64,000 nt of DNA from Cephalopachus bancanus (GCA_027257055.1 JAPVLO010000574.1:806001-870000), one strand, 5' to 3'; shown: positions 20,920-32,781, numbered from the stretch's first letter. Notes: generated from the letters alone by a model not told the origin. A program made the numbers and translations.

Positions 20920-23522
20920 AAGATTGACATTAGTGTGTCATATATAAGACATACTAATGCCAATCTCATATTTTGTAACTTGTCATCTCATAGCTTGGAT
21001 TTATAACTATCTTCTTCCAAAACCTACTCAGTGTTCCTTTGCCTTTAGCAAGCATTTCAACTAGTCATGTTTTTATAATTAGTGAGGTGAACCAAATATT
21101 AATTTCTGAAGGGTCTTTGCCATTATTAGTCCTGCCTGTATTGAGTTGTTGTTGTTTCCCACTGACCCTAATTACAGGGCATACTAATATGGATATGGTA
21201 GTATTAAAAGACTCCCTAAGGAATCTGCTGTATTTCAGAGATACTCTTCCTTACCTCCATTGTGGAGCAATAGTTCTATTCCCACTTGGTAATCAGAATC
21301 AATCACTCTAGTTATCACAGTAAATCCCCTCATGGTCAGGTGATTTAGAGGCTTTAAGAACCCAAAGTGGTCAGGCAGTATTCATAACCTTCAATTAAAT
21401 GAAAGCACTGTTTCTCCTATTGGAAGAATGCCTCTCTCTTAAACTAAGACCCCTAGGCCAACAAAGCATAAGGTTGTGGCCATGAAAGCAAACATTTTTC
21501 TAATGGGTCATTAAGGGTAATAGTGAGTAGTGCCAGTCTCTTTTTGTGTTCTTCATTCCCGGGCCTGTGAATCATGATTATAAGACCAATAGCATTATGT
21601 ATTGCATACTTATTCAGAGTATATATAGCCTTCTGAAGAATACTGCCTCAGCTCTGCAAGGTATTGTTAACCTAGCTGGCACTACTACTTAGTCTTCAAA
21701 AGATCATTCCACTGATAATTCAAACCAGCTGCATTAGGATGATGCAAAACGTGGTAAGACAAGTGAATTCCATGCACATAAACTGGCCCATTGATGCAAT
21801 TTTTTGGCTGTGAAGTGAGTTCCTTTAAGAGAAGAAATGTTGTATGGAATACCATGATGATGGATAAGGCATTTTGCAAGTCTGTGGTGGAATTTTCAGC
21901 AGAAGTATTGCCTGTAGGAAAGGCAAATCTATTTACAGAATATTTATTCTAGTAAATACAAAATTTTGCCCCATCCCATAATGGACATTGTTCAATTTAA
22001 TTAACCTGCTACCAGGTAGCTGACTGATCCCCTATAGAATGGTGTTGATTTACGAACTCAGTGTTAGTCTCTGCTGCTAGCAGATTAGGTACTCAACTCT
22101 GGCCATAGTCAGTTCAGCCTTGGTGAGAGGAAGCTCATGTTGCTGAACTCATGCATAACCTCCATTCCTGTCATAATAGCCACCTTGTTTAATTGCCCAT
22201 TTCCTGATGCTGGATCTGGCAGGTGGAAAGAGGTTGACTGGTGTCCACAGACGGTTAACCTATTCACGTGATTATTAAAATGTCCTCTGCAGATTCTCTT
22301 TGATGAGCATTCTCATGGGAAACAAATATCATTGTAGTCTTTGACCATTTGAAAAGGTGTATCAATATAACTCTTCTCTAAATTTTCTTGTCACTAGTTT
22401 CCAATCAGTTTTCTGCCAAGTCCCTAACCATCAGTCAAATCATTGGCCACAGTCCATAAATTGGTATATAATCACACATCTGGCCATTTCTTCTTCCAAG
22501 CAAAGTAGACAGCCAAATCCACTATCAAAGTTCTGCCCACTGGAAGGATTTCCCTTTATCATTGTCCCTCAAGTGTTTCCTACAAATGGACTGTAGTGCT
22601 GTAGTTGTGTGCTTTTGGGTCATGTTCATATATAGTGAGGAACCAGGCCTGAGTACTCCCTTCTACTGTTAGCTTGTCATAGAGAACTACTCATGAGACA
22701 ATAAGTGCAGGCTGGGAAAGAGAAGGAAGTATAGCAGAAGTGGGGATTATGGACATTTGGCTTTTTTTGGGGTAACTTACCTGTGCTTTCAAGAGCTACT
22801 TGAGCCCAATCATATACATACTACTTCCATTTGATGATGGAATACTGTTGCACATGCCCAACTTCATGGCTTGGTGGGTCAGATCATACCCAGTTTATGA
22901 TGGGCAGTTCAAGTCACATGGTAACTTGATGGTTCATGGTTAAGCTTTCAGACTCTACTAAGGCTTAGTAGCAGGTCAAGGGTTATTTTTTAAAGGAGGG
23001 TAGTTATCCTGAAATGGCAGAGTTTTCTCTAAAATCTTGAAGCCTTATGCTGTGGTTCGCCAATAGGGTTCTGTCATAGATTCCATACAGCATCCCTTTC
23101 TGCCACTGACACTTGAAGCATCAATGGACATGCTGGATTATATAGCTCTTGAGGAAGAGTATGGTGACTTTGACCTGTTGCAAAGTCTTCTCTTGTTCTG
23201 AGCCCTACTCAAAAGCAACTTTTTTGAGTCACTCTCAGTAAATGGGCTTAAGTCACAAACAATAACAAATAAGGAATATATTACTTCCCAAATCCAAAAG
23301 ACCCACCAGGCATCATACTTATTTTTGGTTACAGGAGGGGCAGATCCAACAACGTTTCATTATCTTATAAAGAATGTATTGACATGCCCCAGACCACACC
23401 ACTGGGCTCCTAGAAATTCAATGAGGTAAAAGCCCCTGGTTTATAATCATATTTATTTCCCATCCTCCAGCATACAAATGTCTTACCAATAAGCCTAAGT
23501 AGCTGCTTCTTGATCACTAGGT

Positions 23523-23552
23523 CCAATCAGCATAATGTCATCAATGAAATGG
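23523..23552 (-). pseudogene. pol: RT catalytic motif of the ERV-L remnant
   Basis: Reverse complement encodes FIDDIMLIG, the class III version of the (Y/F)xDD polymerase box. It is the clearest coding signal in the 20.9-25.3 kb block and fixes its orientation. The surrounding frame contains stops. Confidence 0.75.
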
Positions 23553-24789
23553 GCCAGTGTGATATCTTGTGGGAGAGGAAGGTGATCAAGATTCTAGAAA
23601 ACTAAATTATGACATAGGGCTGGAGAGTTGATATAGGGCAGTGAGGGTGTATTGCTGGCCTTGTCAGCCAAAAGAAACTGCTTCTGGTAGTTCTTACTAA
23701 TAGGCATGGACAGAAACATTTGCCAGGAAAAAAGCTACTTACCAGGTATCAGAGAACATGTTAATTTGTTCAAGTTATTAAACTACATCTGATACAGCAG
23801 CTGAAATTATAGTCACTGCTTGGTTAAGCTTATGATAACCCATTGTCACTCCTCAAGATTGACCTGCCTTCCACAAAGGCCAAATAGGAGAATTGAATAA
23901 TGATGTGTTGGTAATCACCACACCTGCAATATTCAAGTCCTTAATATTGGTACTAATGTCTGTAATCCCCTCATGAAAGTAGTATTGCTTTTGACTTATT
24001 ATTATTTTTTTAGGTAGAAACAGTTTCAATAGCTTCTACTTACCATTTTCCACTTTAATAGTCCTCTCTCCATAGGTCAGGTAACAAATGTAGATATTCT
24101 ACAAGCTGTTAAGTATGTTTATTTTAATTATGCATTCTGAAACCAAGATATAACCACAGGACAGGTTCAGGGAAACAATTTATTCACTGTGAGACAAACC
24201 TGAACTAAAGTCTCATTGATCAATTGACCTCCATATGTCTTTTGTCTAATTGGAGGGTCACAGTAATGTTTTGGGTCTCCTGGAATCAGTGTCAGTTTAG
24301 AGCCAGTGTTTAGTTGGGGTTCTGGATCTGAAAACTAGCTCAAGTCTAAGAACTGATAGAGGGCTTTGACTCTCTGTTTTTATTATTCAGGTTGCACTTT
24401 TGATCACTTGACCACTATTTTCTACCTGTACTGATCAACAAATAATTTAGGAGGCTTCATATCTGATTCACTTCTTAGATCACCATGATCAACTAGTCAA
24501 CATCATATGTTTGTATGAGTGACTTCTGATTGCTTCTTTAACTTTGATGTCTGTTTAAGTAATTATGTCCTCATTTCCTTTCTCATTTCAGTGCTGTCAC
24601 TTGGACTTTGCCACTTTGGTGACCTGGTAATTACTTCCACTGAATTTAGGCTTCCTAATTTATTGACTGCAGTTTCCACAGTAAGGTCTGACCTCCAGAG
24701 AAGAGTGATGACAAAGCTTTTAATGATGCTGAAGTTTTCCTTACAAATTTATTTCAAGCAGCCCTGGTGAAAGGTGTGTTTTCTCTGGA

Positions 24790-25008
24790 GCGTCAACCTG
24801 CTGGGCTCCGGCGATCCTTCCACCTCAGCCTTCCAAGTAGCTGGAACTATAGGCGCTTATTACCACGCCCGGCTAATTTTTTGATTTATTGTAGAGATGA
24901 GGTCTCGCCAAGTTGCCCAGGTGGGTCTCGAACCCGCGGGCTCAGGCAATCCACTCACCTCAGCCTCCCAAAGCGCTGCGATTACAGGCTGAGCTACCGA
25001 GCCCGGCC
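24790..25008 (-). mobile_element. Alu lacking its 3' end, antisense
   Basis: Begins in the right arm ('cgtcaacctgctgggctcc') without a T run and continues to the true 5' end at 25008 ('accgagcccggcc'). The loss of A tail and last 50-60 bp is unusual for a SINE. A and B boxes are intact in the variant form. Confidence 0.9.
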
Positions 25009-25329
25009 GTGATTAGCTCTTAAATGGCAAATCTTCTCTAACATTTCACTGTCCTAAGTATTTGAATCATTTCCTCTACTTTAAAGCAACATAGGTCCAG
25101 CATTTCCAACTTGCTCACCTTGGACCATATTTCAGCCAATCAACAGAACCATTGTTAGAACCCTTTCTTATTTTACAAGCTGCAACGTTAAATGTGGAAT
25201 CTCTGCTTAGGAGACTGATGATAATAAATTCAGTCTGATTCATCTTTAGTTTCTTTCACCATTATCTCATTTCCTTAATATCCATTCCCACACATGATTA
25301 CCAGATTTATGAGTGGATCACAAAAATAT

Positions 25330-25885
25330 GAGTTTACTTTTTAGAGGGTAGGCCCTTTGTAGTACAGGATCCCCCTGCTTGATAAATGTTCTAGGAACCC
25401 ATTGGCAGCAGTATACTAGCTAGCATTATTATGAGAAGCTGCATTCAGCTTCAGGGAATTTTTTTTGGAGATTATTTCAACATATTTGCCATTTCATAAT
25501 GGGTGACTTATGAACACACCTGTCCATACTGTGCTGAGTGTTCAGCAGTTTTTGACCAAAAATGAAGTCACCTTCATATCCCACCCTCTCTATTCACCTG
25601 ATCGTGCCCCAAGCAACTTTATTTTTGTTTCCCTTATGTAAAATGTCCTTAAAGAAAATTGTTTTGACAAGTTGAAAGAGGTGAGACAAAAAGCAATAGC
25701 AACGCAAAGAGGCACAAAATTGATGAGTTCAAAAACTGGTTTGAGCAGTGGAAAAGGCATTTTGATAGGTATATTGAATCAAATAGAGAGTACTTTGAAA
25801 GTGATGGAAATTTAAACATGTGAGAATAAATACTCAACTTTTAATAAATAAAGTCAAGGTCTTTTGAGGTCCCCCCTAGTAAGGA
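25330..25885 (+). mobile_element. Mariner-like DNA transposon remnant (copy 1)
   Basis: The part at about 25590-25810 reads like the C-terminus of a Tc1/mariner transposase (SPDRAPSNF... then a basic tail), and the element ends in 'ttttgaggtccccccta' at about 25861-25880, an inverted-repeat-like terminus next to TA. Its content matches 33121-33680 in opposite orientation. Its length and deleted structure recall the non-autonomous MARNA type; that name is a guess. Confidence 0.65.
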
Positions 25886-25889
25886 GGAA

Positions 25890-26105
25890 CTAAATACTAG
25901 TTACACATGAAAAAAGTATGGGAACAATAGACACTGGACATTCTTAAAGAGGGGAGGAACAAAGGTTGACAATGATTGAAAAACTACCCATTGGATACCA
26001 CATTCACTATTTTGTAAAAGCCCAGACCTGACCATTGAACAATATACCTGTGGAACAAACCTGCACATGTTGGCCTTGAATCTAAAAGAAAATAAAAATG
26101 AAATA
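25890..26105 (+). mobile_element. L1 3' end fragment
   Basis: 'cctgtggaacaaacctgcacatg' and 'ttgaatctaaaagaaaataaaaat' near 26045-26100 are typical of an L1 3'UTR close to the tail. Short and diverged. Confidence 0.65.
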
Positions 26106-27835
26106 TCAATAAAAAATTGAAATTATGGAAAAAAGAACCAAATTGAAATTCTAAAACAGAAAATAACAATGGATGAAAGAATTCCCTAGAGTGTTTAGAC
26201 AACAGAGTTGTGCAAGCAAAAGCATTGGTAAACTTGAGCATAAGTCAATTAAAATCATCCAGTCTGAGGCTCAGAAAGAAAAAAAAAGAATAATGGCAAG
26301 AACCTAAGAGACCTGAGAAACACAATCAAGCTTTCCTACACATGAATTGTGGAAGAATAAGAGATGAGAAATAAAAAAGGTTAAGAATGACTATTATAAG
26401 TAATAATGGCTTAAAGTCTCTCTAATCAGATGAAATACATAAATATATGCATCCAAGAAGCTCAAAAAACTCCAAGGAGGATGAGTTCAAAAAGAGCCAC
26501 ACTGAGATACATTATGCCAAACTGTCAAAGCACAAAGAAAAAGAAAGAATCTTGGAAGCAGCAAAAAAGTAGTAACTCATCATATACAAGGGATCTTCAC
26601 TAAGATTAGCAGACATTTGCTCATCAGAAACCATGCCGATCAGAAGACATTGGGATGATACATTTAAAGTGTTGAATAAAAAAAAATGTAATCAATTCTA
26701 TCTGGGAAAACATTGATTAGAAAGTGAAGACATTTAGAGATTGACAACGTCTGAGGAAGTTTTTGACTAGTAGACCTGCACTGTTAAAAATACTATACAA
26801 AGTCCTTTAGGCTTTAAGAAAAAGACATTAGACAGTAACTCAAAGCCACACACATAAATAAAGAATAGCAGGAAAGGAAAATATATAGGTAAATACAAAA
26901 GCTATCACTATTTTTTAATTTTCTTTTTTCCTATATGATTAAAAAGGCAAATACAGGCCAGGCTCATGGCTCAGCCTGTAAGTCTAGCAATTTGGGAGGC
27001 TGAGGTGAGTGGATTGCCTGAGCCCATGGGTTCGAGACCAGTCTGGACAACTTGACAAGACCTTGTCTCTACAATAAATAACAAAATAGCCAGGCACGTT
27101 AGTACATGCCTGCAGTTCCAGCTACTTGGAAGTCTGAGGCAGAAGGATTGCCTGAGTCCAGCAGGTTGACACTGGGGTGGCCATGAATGTGCCACCGCAC
27201 TGCAGCCTGGGTGACAAAGTGAGATGCTAACCTCTTCCCCGCAAAAAAGCAAATGCAAAATATTATAAATCTATGTTAATTGGCACACAAAATATAAAGT
27301 TTACGATAGCAACAGCACGCAATATGAGGTTAGTGCTGTATAGGAAGATAAGTTTTTTATGCTATTAAAGCTAAATTTATCTTCAATCAAGTTAGAATCT
27401 TATAAATTCAGGATGTTAATTGTAATCCACAAGGTAACCACTAAGAAAATAACTTTACAACATACCAAGAGACAACAAGGTAGGAATAAAAATAGAAAGT
27501 AAGAAAAATTGATGCCACACAAAAGAAAAAAGTAATAGAGGAATTGAGGAACAACAACAAAAATGATATGAGGCACATAGAAAACAGTAAAATGTAAGAA
27601 TAAATCCCTTTATCAATAATCACTTTAAATGTGAATTGATTAAATACCACTTAAAATGCAGACTGACCAAATGGATAAATAAAAAATAATCCACTTGTTT
27701 ACTGTCTACATGATACTAATTTTAGATTCAAAGACATAAACTGGTTAAAAATGAAAGAATGAAAAAGACAATCCATGCAAAAAGTACCCAAAGAGAACTG
27801 AGAAAGCTATACAATTATCAGACAATATAGAGCCT
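26106..27835 (+). mobile_element. Old L1 (ORF1 end to ORF2 start), split by an Alu
   Basis: 26450-26850 reads as old L1 ORF1 ('atccaagaagctcaaaaaactcc', 'tacaagggatcttc', 'ttagacagtaactcaaagcc'). After the Alu, 27243-27835 continues into the ORF2 endonuclease region ('aaatgtgaattgattaa', 'ctgtctacatgatact'). No intact frame. A HAL1-type element could look similar for the first half. Confidence 0.7.
26956..27246 (+). mobile_element. Lineage-type Alu, diverged
   Basis: Full dimer, A box TGGCTCAGCCTG and B box GGTTCGAGACC kept, tail degraded to 'ccccgcaaaaaag'. Imperfect target duplication around 'aaaaaggcaaataca' on the left and 'aaaaaagcaaatgca' on the right. Confidence 0.9.
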
Positions 27836-28273
27836 GTGATGGTTAATATTATTTGTCAACTTGGCTGGTACCTGGGGTGCTCAGATATTTCATCAAACAT
27901 CTGGGTCTTTTGTGAGGGTGTTTAGGATGAGATTAACATTAAAATCAGAAGAATATATAAAGCAGATCTTCCTCCTTAAGACAATTGGACCTAATCCAAC
28001 TAATTGAATGAAAAGTGCCTAACTCCCTTCACACTGAAACATTGGCTTTTTCTCCTACATTCAGACTCACATGAAACACTAGCTCTTTCTGCATCTCAAG
28101 TCTGCTAGCCTTTGGAAAAGAATACATCATAGGCAGCTCACCTGGTTCTCAGGTCTTCATTCAGGCTTGGATGGGAACTAAACCATCAGCACTCCTGGGT
28201 CTCTAGCTGGCTGAATCACCCTGCAGATCTTGGGAATTGCCTGCCTCCATAATCACATGAGCCAATTCCATAT

Positions 28274-28329
<56 letters not shown>

Positions 28330-28400
28330 GTTGATTCTAGTCTGAAAAACCATGACTAATATAGATATTTTGTGACCAAGTATAACTCTAGAGAAATATA
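27836..28400 (+). repeat. Old dispersed repeat carrying a CA microsatellite
   Basis: Begins 'gtgatggttaatattatttg' and ends near 'ctaatatagatat', with 'gtgagggtgtttaggatgagat' and 'cataatcacatgagccaattcc' inside. Same family as the reversed copy at 18761-19050. The CA run replaces the TA/CA-rich end of the family. Confidence 0.6.
28276..28327. repeat. (CA)n microsatellite
   Basis: About 26 uninterrupted CA units at the 3' part of the old repeat. Confidence 0.98.
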
Positions 28401-28519
28401 ATTTTAAATATGTTTTCTGAATTGGTTCTGTTCTTGTTTTGTTTTTTATTTTTTATTTTGTTTTTCCTAACCTGAGGCTCTTTAATAAAATTCAATCTAA
28501 AAATTTTAATGACTTATTT

Positions 28520-29535
28520 ACAGTGAGAACTAAACCTAAACTCTATTTTACCCAAAGTCCTAACTAAGAGGCTTGCTCGGTGGCTCAGCCTGTAATCCCA
28601 TGCCTTTGGGAGGCTGAGGTGAGTGGATTGCCTGAGCCCGCGGGTTCGAGATCTGCCTAGGCAGGTGAGACCTCATCTCTACAATAAACTTTTTAAAAAA
28701 TTAGCCAGGCGTGGTAACGCGCGCCTGTAATTCCGGCTACTCGGAAGGCTGAGGCGGAAGGATCGCCAGAGCCCAGCAGGTCAAGGCTGCCGTGGCCAGG
28801 AGCAGCCACTGCACTCCAGTCTGGGCAACAGAGTAAGACTCCAATTCAAAAAAAAAAAAAAAATCCTTAAAAAAAAAAAAAAAGAGGCTTGCGGAGTCAC
28901 TTCCTGTTGAGGACTTACCAAACAGGGTTTTATTTCCCTATTGTTTTCCAACCTGACTCTGTCATAACTTCGCATAACAAAGAAGGAAAACAAAGTAACT
29001 TATGGCCCTCAAAAGTCATTTCTTATAGATTACCAGACTCCCAGAGAGCTTTGTTAGACACTTGTCTATCCTCTCTGAAGTCTGCCACATATAGGACTAC
29101 CTACAAAGAAACTTGGAGCTTTTCAGCCCTTTATCTCAGCAAAACATCTTGACTTCATTTACATATCAACAGACCTGGAGTATTCCACCCCCTTATTTTA
29201 ACAAAACATCTTCTCTACTGATTCCTCAGGTTCCTTATATAGAAAATGCAAATTACCTGTCAAGAAATATTTAAATCTACCTATAACCTGCAAACTCCCT
29301 CTTGGAAATATCTCTCCTTCCTGGGCCAAGTCAATAAAAATCTCACATGTATTGATTTATGGTTTTGCAACTTTTGCAGCCCTAAAACTGTATGTAACCA
29401 AGGCACCATTTGGTCACAGTGGGCACATGTTCTCAGGACTTAGGATGATTGTACCCAGGCTTATGTCCTCAATTTTGGCTCAAGAATAAACCATCTTAAA
29501 ATACTTTACAGAGCTTGAGATCTTTTTGTCAACAC
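28520..29535 (+). repeat. Candidate solo LTR, interrupted by an Alu
   Basis: The right part has an LTR-like order: 'gctcaagaataaacc' with AATAAA at about 29485, then 'acagagcttgagatctttttgtcaac' at the end. The left boundary is unclear. The segment before the Alu joins the segment after it through the Alu's own duplication. I found no matching target duplication, so the limits are approximate. Confidence 0.4.
28576..28881 (+). mobile_element. Lineage-type Alu
   Basis: Full dimer with a two-part tail (A run, 'tcctt', A run) and a perfect 10-bp duplication AAGAGGCTTG at 28566-28575 and 28882-28891. Confidence 0.95.
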
Positions 29536-30483
29536 CAGTAGTGAAGTGAGCACTGATAATTCATGGCATGATCTAGTGATAAAGATATGCATAGTTTCTG
29601 CTTCTGAAAAAGCAGAAAAGGGGAAAATAAATTACTTCCTGATTCTTTGTGCTACCTCTTTTGCAGGCTTTCTACTCTGGTGGGCTACATGTTTAAATTT
29701 TTGGTGGAATCCAATCAGAATAGTAACCTTGTAAACCTGCAAATAGGACACGCAAATGAAATTATTATGTAAAATCAATCAATGTGTGACATGTAGGGCT
29801 AATTGTAGCCCCAAGCTATGAAGTATCCAATCAAATGTGTAATACCCAAAAATGTTGTCTTGTAAGGAAGACAAAGGTATTACAATGTAAAAGGGAAGGT
29901 ATATAAAGGCAATGCCCCATTGCATTCGGGTCTCAGCCTTTAGATCTGAATCTGCTGAGCTGGTGCCAGCACAAATAAATGCTGCTTCCTGGCAAAGAAA
30001 CCTTGGTGTCTAGTTTCTCTGTGGAAGATTCCTGCTATATTTCTGGTGAATTGACCTCTCTTGTCGCTGGAGTATGACCTCCAGGATGCCAGAAGAGGTG
30101 ACTTAATCTGGCACTAACAGACCACTGGATCCATAAGGGAATAGCCCTCCCGGCATGCTGGGGTAAGAACCTTGGTGACACAATGGAACATGGTGATGCC
30201 CAGGAACCAGTCAGGGGAGTGTCACCTGTCAGATTGGTAAGAACCCGGGTTTGATTTGGTAGACCTGCCCTGAAGAGGCAGAAGGAGAACCTGATCACCT
30301 CCCAGAGTTGCCTGTAGTTCCACAGGAGGACAAAACCGTAATGCTAAGGTGCTGGGCAGCAAGTTGGAGACGTTGTGTGAATGCGAGTGAATCAGACATC
30401 ACCTGATGGCAAAGCAAGTACAATAGTCCTGATTTGGTTCCAGTGGTGACCTTTGCATGGCTAACAGAGGGAGTAGATTCAGG

Positions 30484-30536
30484 TACTTGCCAGGCATGAT
30501 GGTGCATGTCTGTGGTTCCAGTTACTTGGAAGGATG
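30484..30536 (+). mobile_element. Short Alu-like fragment
   Basis: 'gccaggcatgatggtgcatgt' and 'ccagttacttggaagg' match the start of an Alu right arm only. It has no tail and no clear duplication. Confidence 0.5.
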
Positions 30537-30739
30537 ACCTGAATTGAAACTTTGTCGGGGATTTATACCAACTTGCCTATTGCCAGAAGGCACCTGAAAT
30601 GTCTCCATGAGGGGTACGACTGGAGACAGATGAAGCATGTATCCATCCGTTCTCCCTTCCCATTCTTTCCCATCTTGTGTGTGATTGTCATCTTTATGGG
30701 CACCCTCCCCCCATTGTTAAGAGTATAAAGGGAGATTTA

Positions 30740-30935
30740 AAGGAGGTGGATAATCTTGCTCTAAAACAGCAAATACAGGCTCTTGGCTCTGCTCTCACTG
30801 CTATAGGGCATTGGGTTAGAGAGTGGTTGCCTATAAGCTTAACCACAGATGCTCACTCCTTCTAACCAGGAGATGTTGTATGAGTAAAAAATGGAACGTC
30901 CAGCCCTTAAAACCTCTTTGGAGGTTGTTGCCTTG
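30740..30935 (+). pseudogene. pol: Integrase C-terminal fragment of the collapsed ERV
   Basis: Translates as LALKQQIQALGSALTAIGHW, then a stop, then a 'PGDVV' segment and 'NVQPLKPLWR'. This is the order of a class I integrase tail. It is cut by stops and by the jump into LTR sequence near 30935. Confidence 0.65.
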
Positions 30936-31089
30936 TAAAGGAGACAAAGGGATTACAGTGCAAAAGGGAAGGTACATAAAGGCAATGCCCCATTGCATTC
31001 GGGTCTCAGCTTTTAGATCTGAATCTGCTGAGCCGGTGCCAGCAAAGAAACCTCAGTGTCCTGTCTCTCTGTGGAAGATTCCTGCTACA

Positions 31090-31527
31090 TAATAACCCCA
31101 TTGGATACCTCTAATTGATCACTTAAGAAAAGCCAGGATGTGGATGTGTGGGACTGTGTAGATGATATTTTCAAACATTTTTGTCAGACTAACAAATACA
31201 ATAAGATTCGTTGCTTCTAATATTGTTCTACAAAGTGTGTGGGGGGGGAGGGTGGCTAATGCGCTCATAAACTTGAATTTCAGCTCAAGTGCCATATAAG
31301 TGAACTGAAGGTTCTGTAAATGCTCTGAAGGAGGCCTTTATCTCCTAGAGCCACAGGACTAAAATTGCTAAATCACATCTAGAATCTCATCTTGTGACTG
31401 ATAGAATTACAATGCAATTTGAATTAACATGACATCCACTTGCATTGTAATTCTACCAGTCACAAGATGAGATTCTGTATACTCACTTGCTAAAGTGAGG
31501 ACACTGATTAGGAAGGAATGGCATCTT
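31090..31527. other. Unassigned sequence containing a long hairpin
   Basis: No gene recognised. A G run (31241-31249) and the hairpin described separately are the only structures. Confidence 0.5.
31382..31475. other. 36-bp hairpin with 22-nt loop
   Basis: 31382-31417 and 31440-31475 are inverted repeats with a single mismatch (a G:U pair if transcribed on one strand). The loop is 31418-31439. The size suits a pre-miRNA-like stem or a cruciform, but a fold-back replication error would look the same. It is not part of any repeat I can name. Confidence 0.85.
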
Positions 31528-31542
31528 GAAAGTTGGAATGGG

Positions 31543-31827
31543 GTCGTGCTCGGTGGCTCAGCCTGTAATCTCAGCACTTTGGGAGGCCGAGGTGAGTGGA
31601 TTGCCTGAGCCTTCGGGTTTGAGACCCACCTGAGCAACTTGATGAGACCTTGTCTCTACAATACATCAAAAATTAGCCAGGTGTGGTAGTGCATACCTGT
31701 AGTTCTGGCTACTTAGAAGGCTGAGGCAGAAGGATCACAGCCCAGTAGGTTGAGGCTGCGGTGGCTGGGAGTGGCCACTGCACTCCGGTCTTGGTGACAG
31801 AGTGAGACTCTAACTCTAAAAAAAAAA
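31543..31827 (+). mobile_element. Lineage-type Alu
   Basis: Full dimer with short A tail. Flanked by GAAAGTTGGAATGGG at 31528-31542 and 31828-31842. A box intact; B box has one change (GGTTTGAGACC). Confidence 0.95.
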
Positions 31828-31842
31828 GAAAGTTGGAATGGG

Positions 31843-32781
31843 AAAAATATTTGTCAACTGTATATCTGACAAAGGCCTAACATCCAGGATCTACAAGGAA
31901 CTCAAATGTGCAAATAGGAAAAAAATGGTCCCATTAAAAAGTGGGCAAAAGACATGAATAGACATTTCTCAAAAGATATACGAGCAGCCAACAGACACAT
32001 GAAAAAGTGCTCACACTCACAACCATCAGAGAAATCCAAATCAAAACCACATGGAGATACCACCTAACCCCAGTTAGAATGGCCATCGTTAATAAAACAA
32101 CAACAAATGCTGTTGAGGATGCAGAGAAAAGGGAACACTTCTACACTGCTGGCGGGAATGTAAAGTAGTTCAACCTCTGTGGAAAAAATTGTGATGATTT
32201 CTAAAAAAAATAGAAATTGACTTTCCATGTGACCCAGCAATCCCCCTATTGGGAATATACTCAGAGGAACTTAAATCGTTCTCCAAAAAAAGATACCTGC
32301 ACATGCATGTTTATTGCAGCACTACTCACAATAGCAAAAACATGGAACCAACCATGCTGCCCATCGAAACTGGACTGGATAAAAAAAAGTAGTATATATA
32401 CAAAATGGAATATTACACAGCCATAAAAAGGATAAACTTATGGACTTCACAGCAACTTGGATGGATTTAGAGTCTATCATACTCAGGGATCTATCACAGA
32501 AACAAACAATAGAGTACTACATGTTCCTACTCACAAGCAGACTCTGAGCATTTACCATAATATGATAAGAAATGGATTGACAGTAGTGGGGTACTGCCAG
32601 GGTGTGGTGGTGGGGGAGCACAATATCAATAAGTGTATCTTATCTCAATCCAGGCAAAGTAGGGAACAAAGGGAGGCCCAGACTTTACCTGTATGATGTC
32701 CACTTGTTTAACTAATCCTGAATTTTACCCTACATCTTTAAAATAAAATAAAAATAAATAAATAAAAATAAAATAAAGAAA
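31843..32781 (+). mobile_element. 5'-truncated L1 directly behind the Alu
   Basis: L1 ORF2 C-terminus and 3'UTR: 'tctgacaaaggcctaacatc', 'agatacctgcacatgcatg', 'aaatggaatattacacagcc', a G-rich 'gtggtggtgggggagc', then a tail of AAATA units. Ends at a third copy of GAAAGTTGGAATGGG (32782-32796). It is truncated at the 5' end to about 0.94 kb. Confidence 0.93.

Larger units (their letters stand above)
20935..25329 (-). mobile_element. ERV-L-like internal region, antisense, decayed
   Basis: In reverse orientation this shows the class III pol landmark around 23523-23552, translating as FIDDIMLIG (two catalytic Asp codons at 23537-23542). The neighbouring text ('aggtccaatcagcataatgtc', 'gatatcttgtgggag', 'attgctggccttg') is what I know from ERV-L pol. 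By gene order, integrase-like sequence should be at about 21700-22600 and gag-like sequence beyond 24300. An Alu cuts it at 24790-25008. Stops occur throughout; no LTR was identified at either end. Confidence 0.75.
29560..31089 (+). mobile_element. Collapsed class I ERV (5' LTR, short internal remnant, partial 3' LTR)
   Basis: 29850-30039 and about 30936-31089 are two copies of one LTR end, sharing 'gcaatgccccattgcattcgg' and 'ctgtggaagattcctgct'. Only about 900 bp of internal sequence remains between them, and the last recognisable coding part is the end of integrase, joined directly into the middle of the 3' LTR. A TATA-like 'tatataaagg' is at about 29900. The 3' copy ends in CA at 31089. 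Confidence 0.75.

Noticed and set aside
28276..28327. CRISPR-like or telomere-like array
   Set aside because: Simple CA microsatellite; no spacers and no repeats of CRISPR size anywhere in the window.
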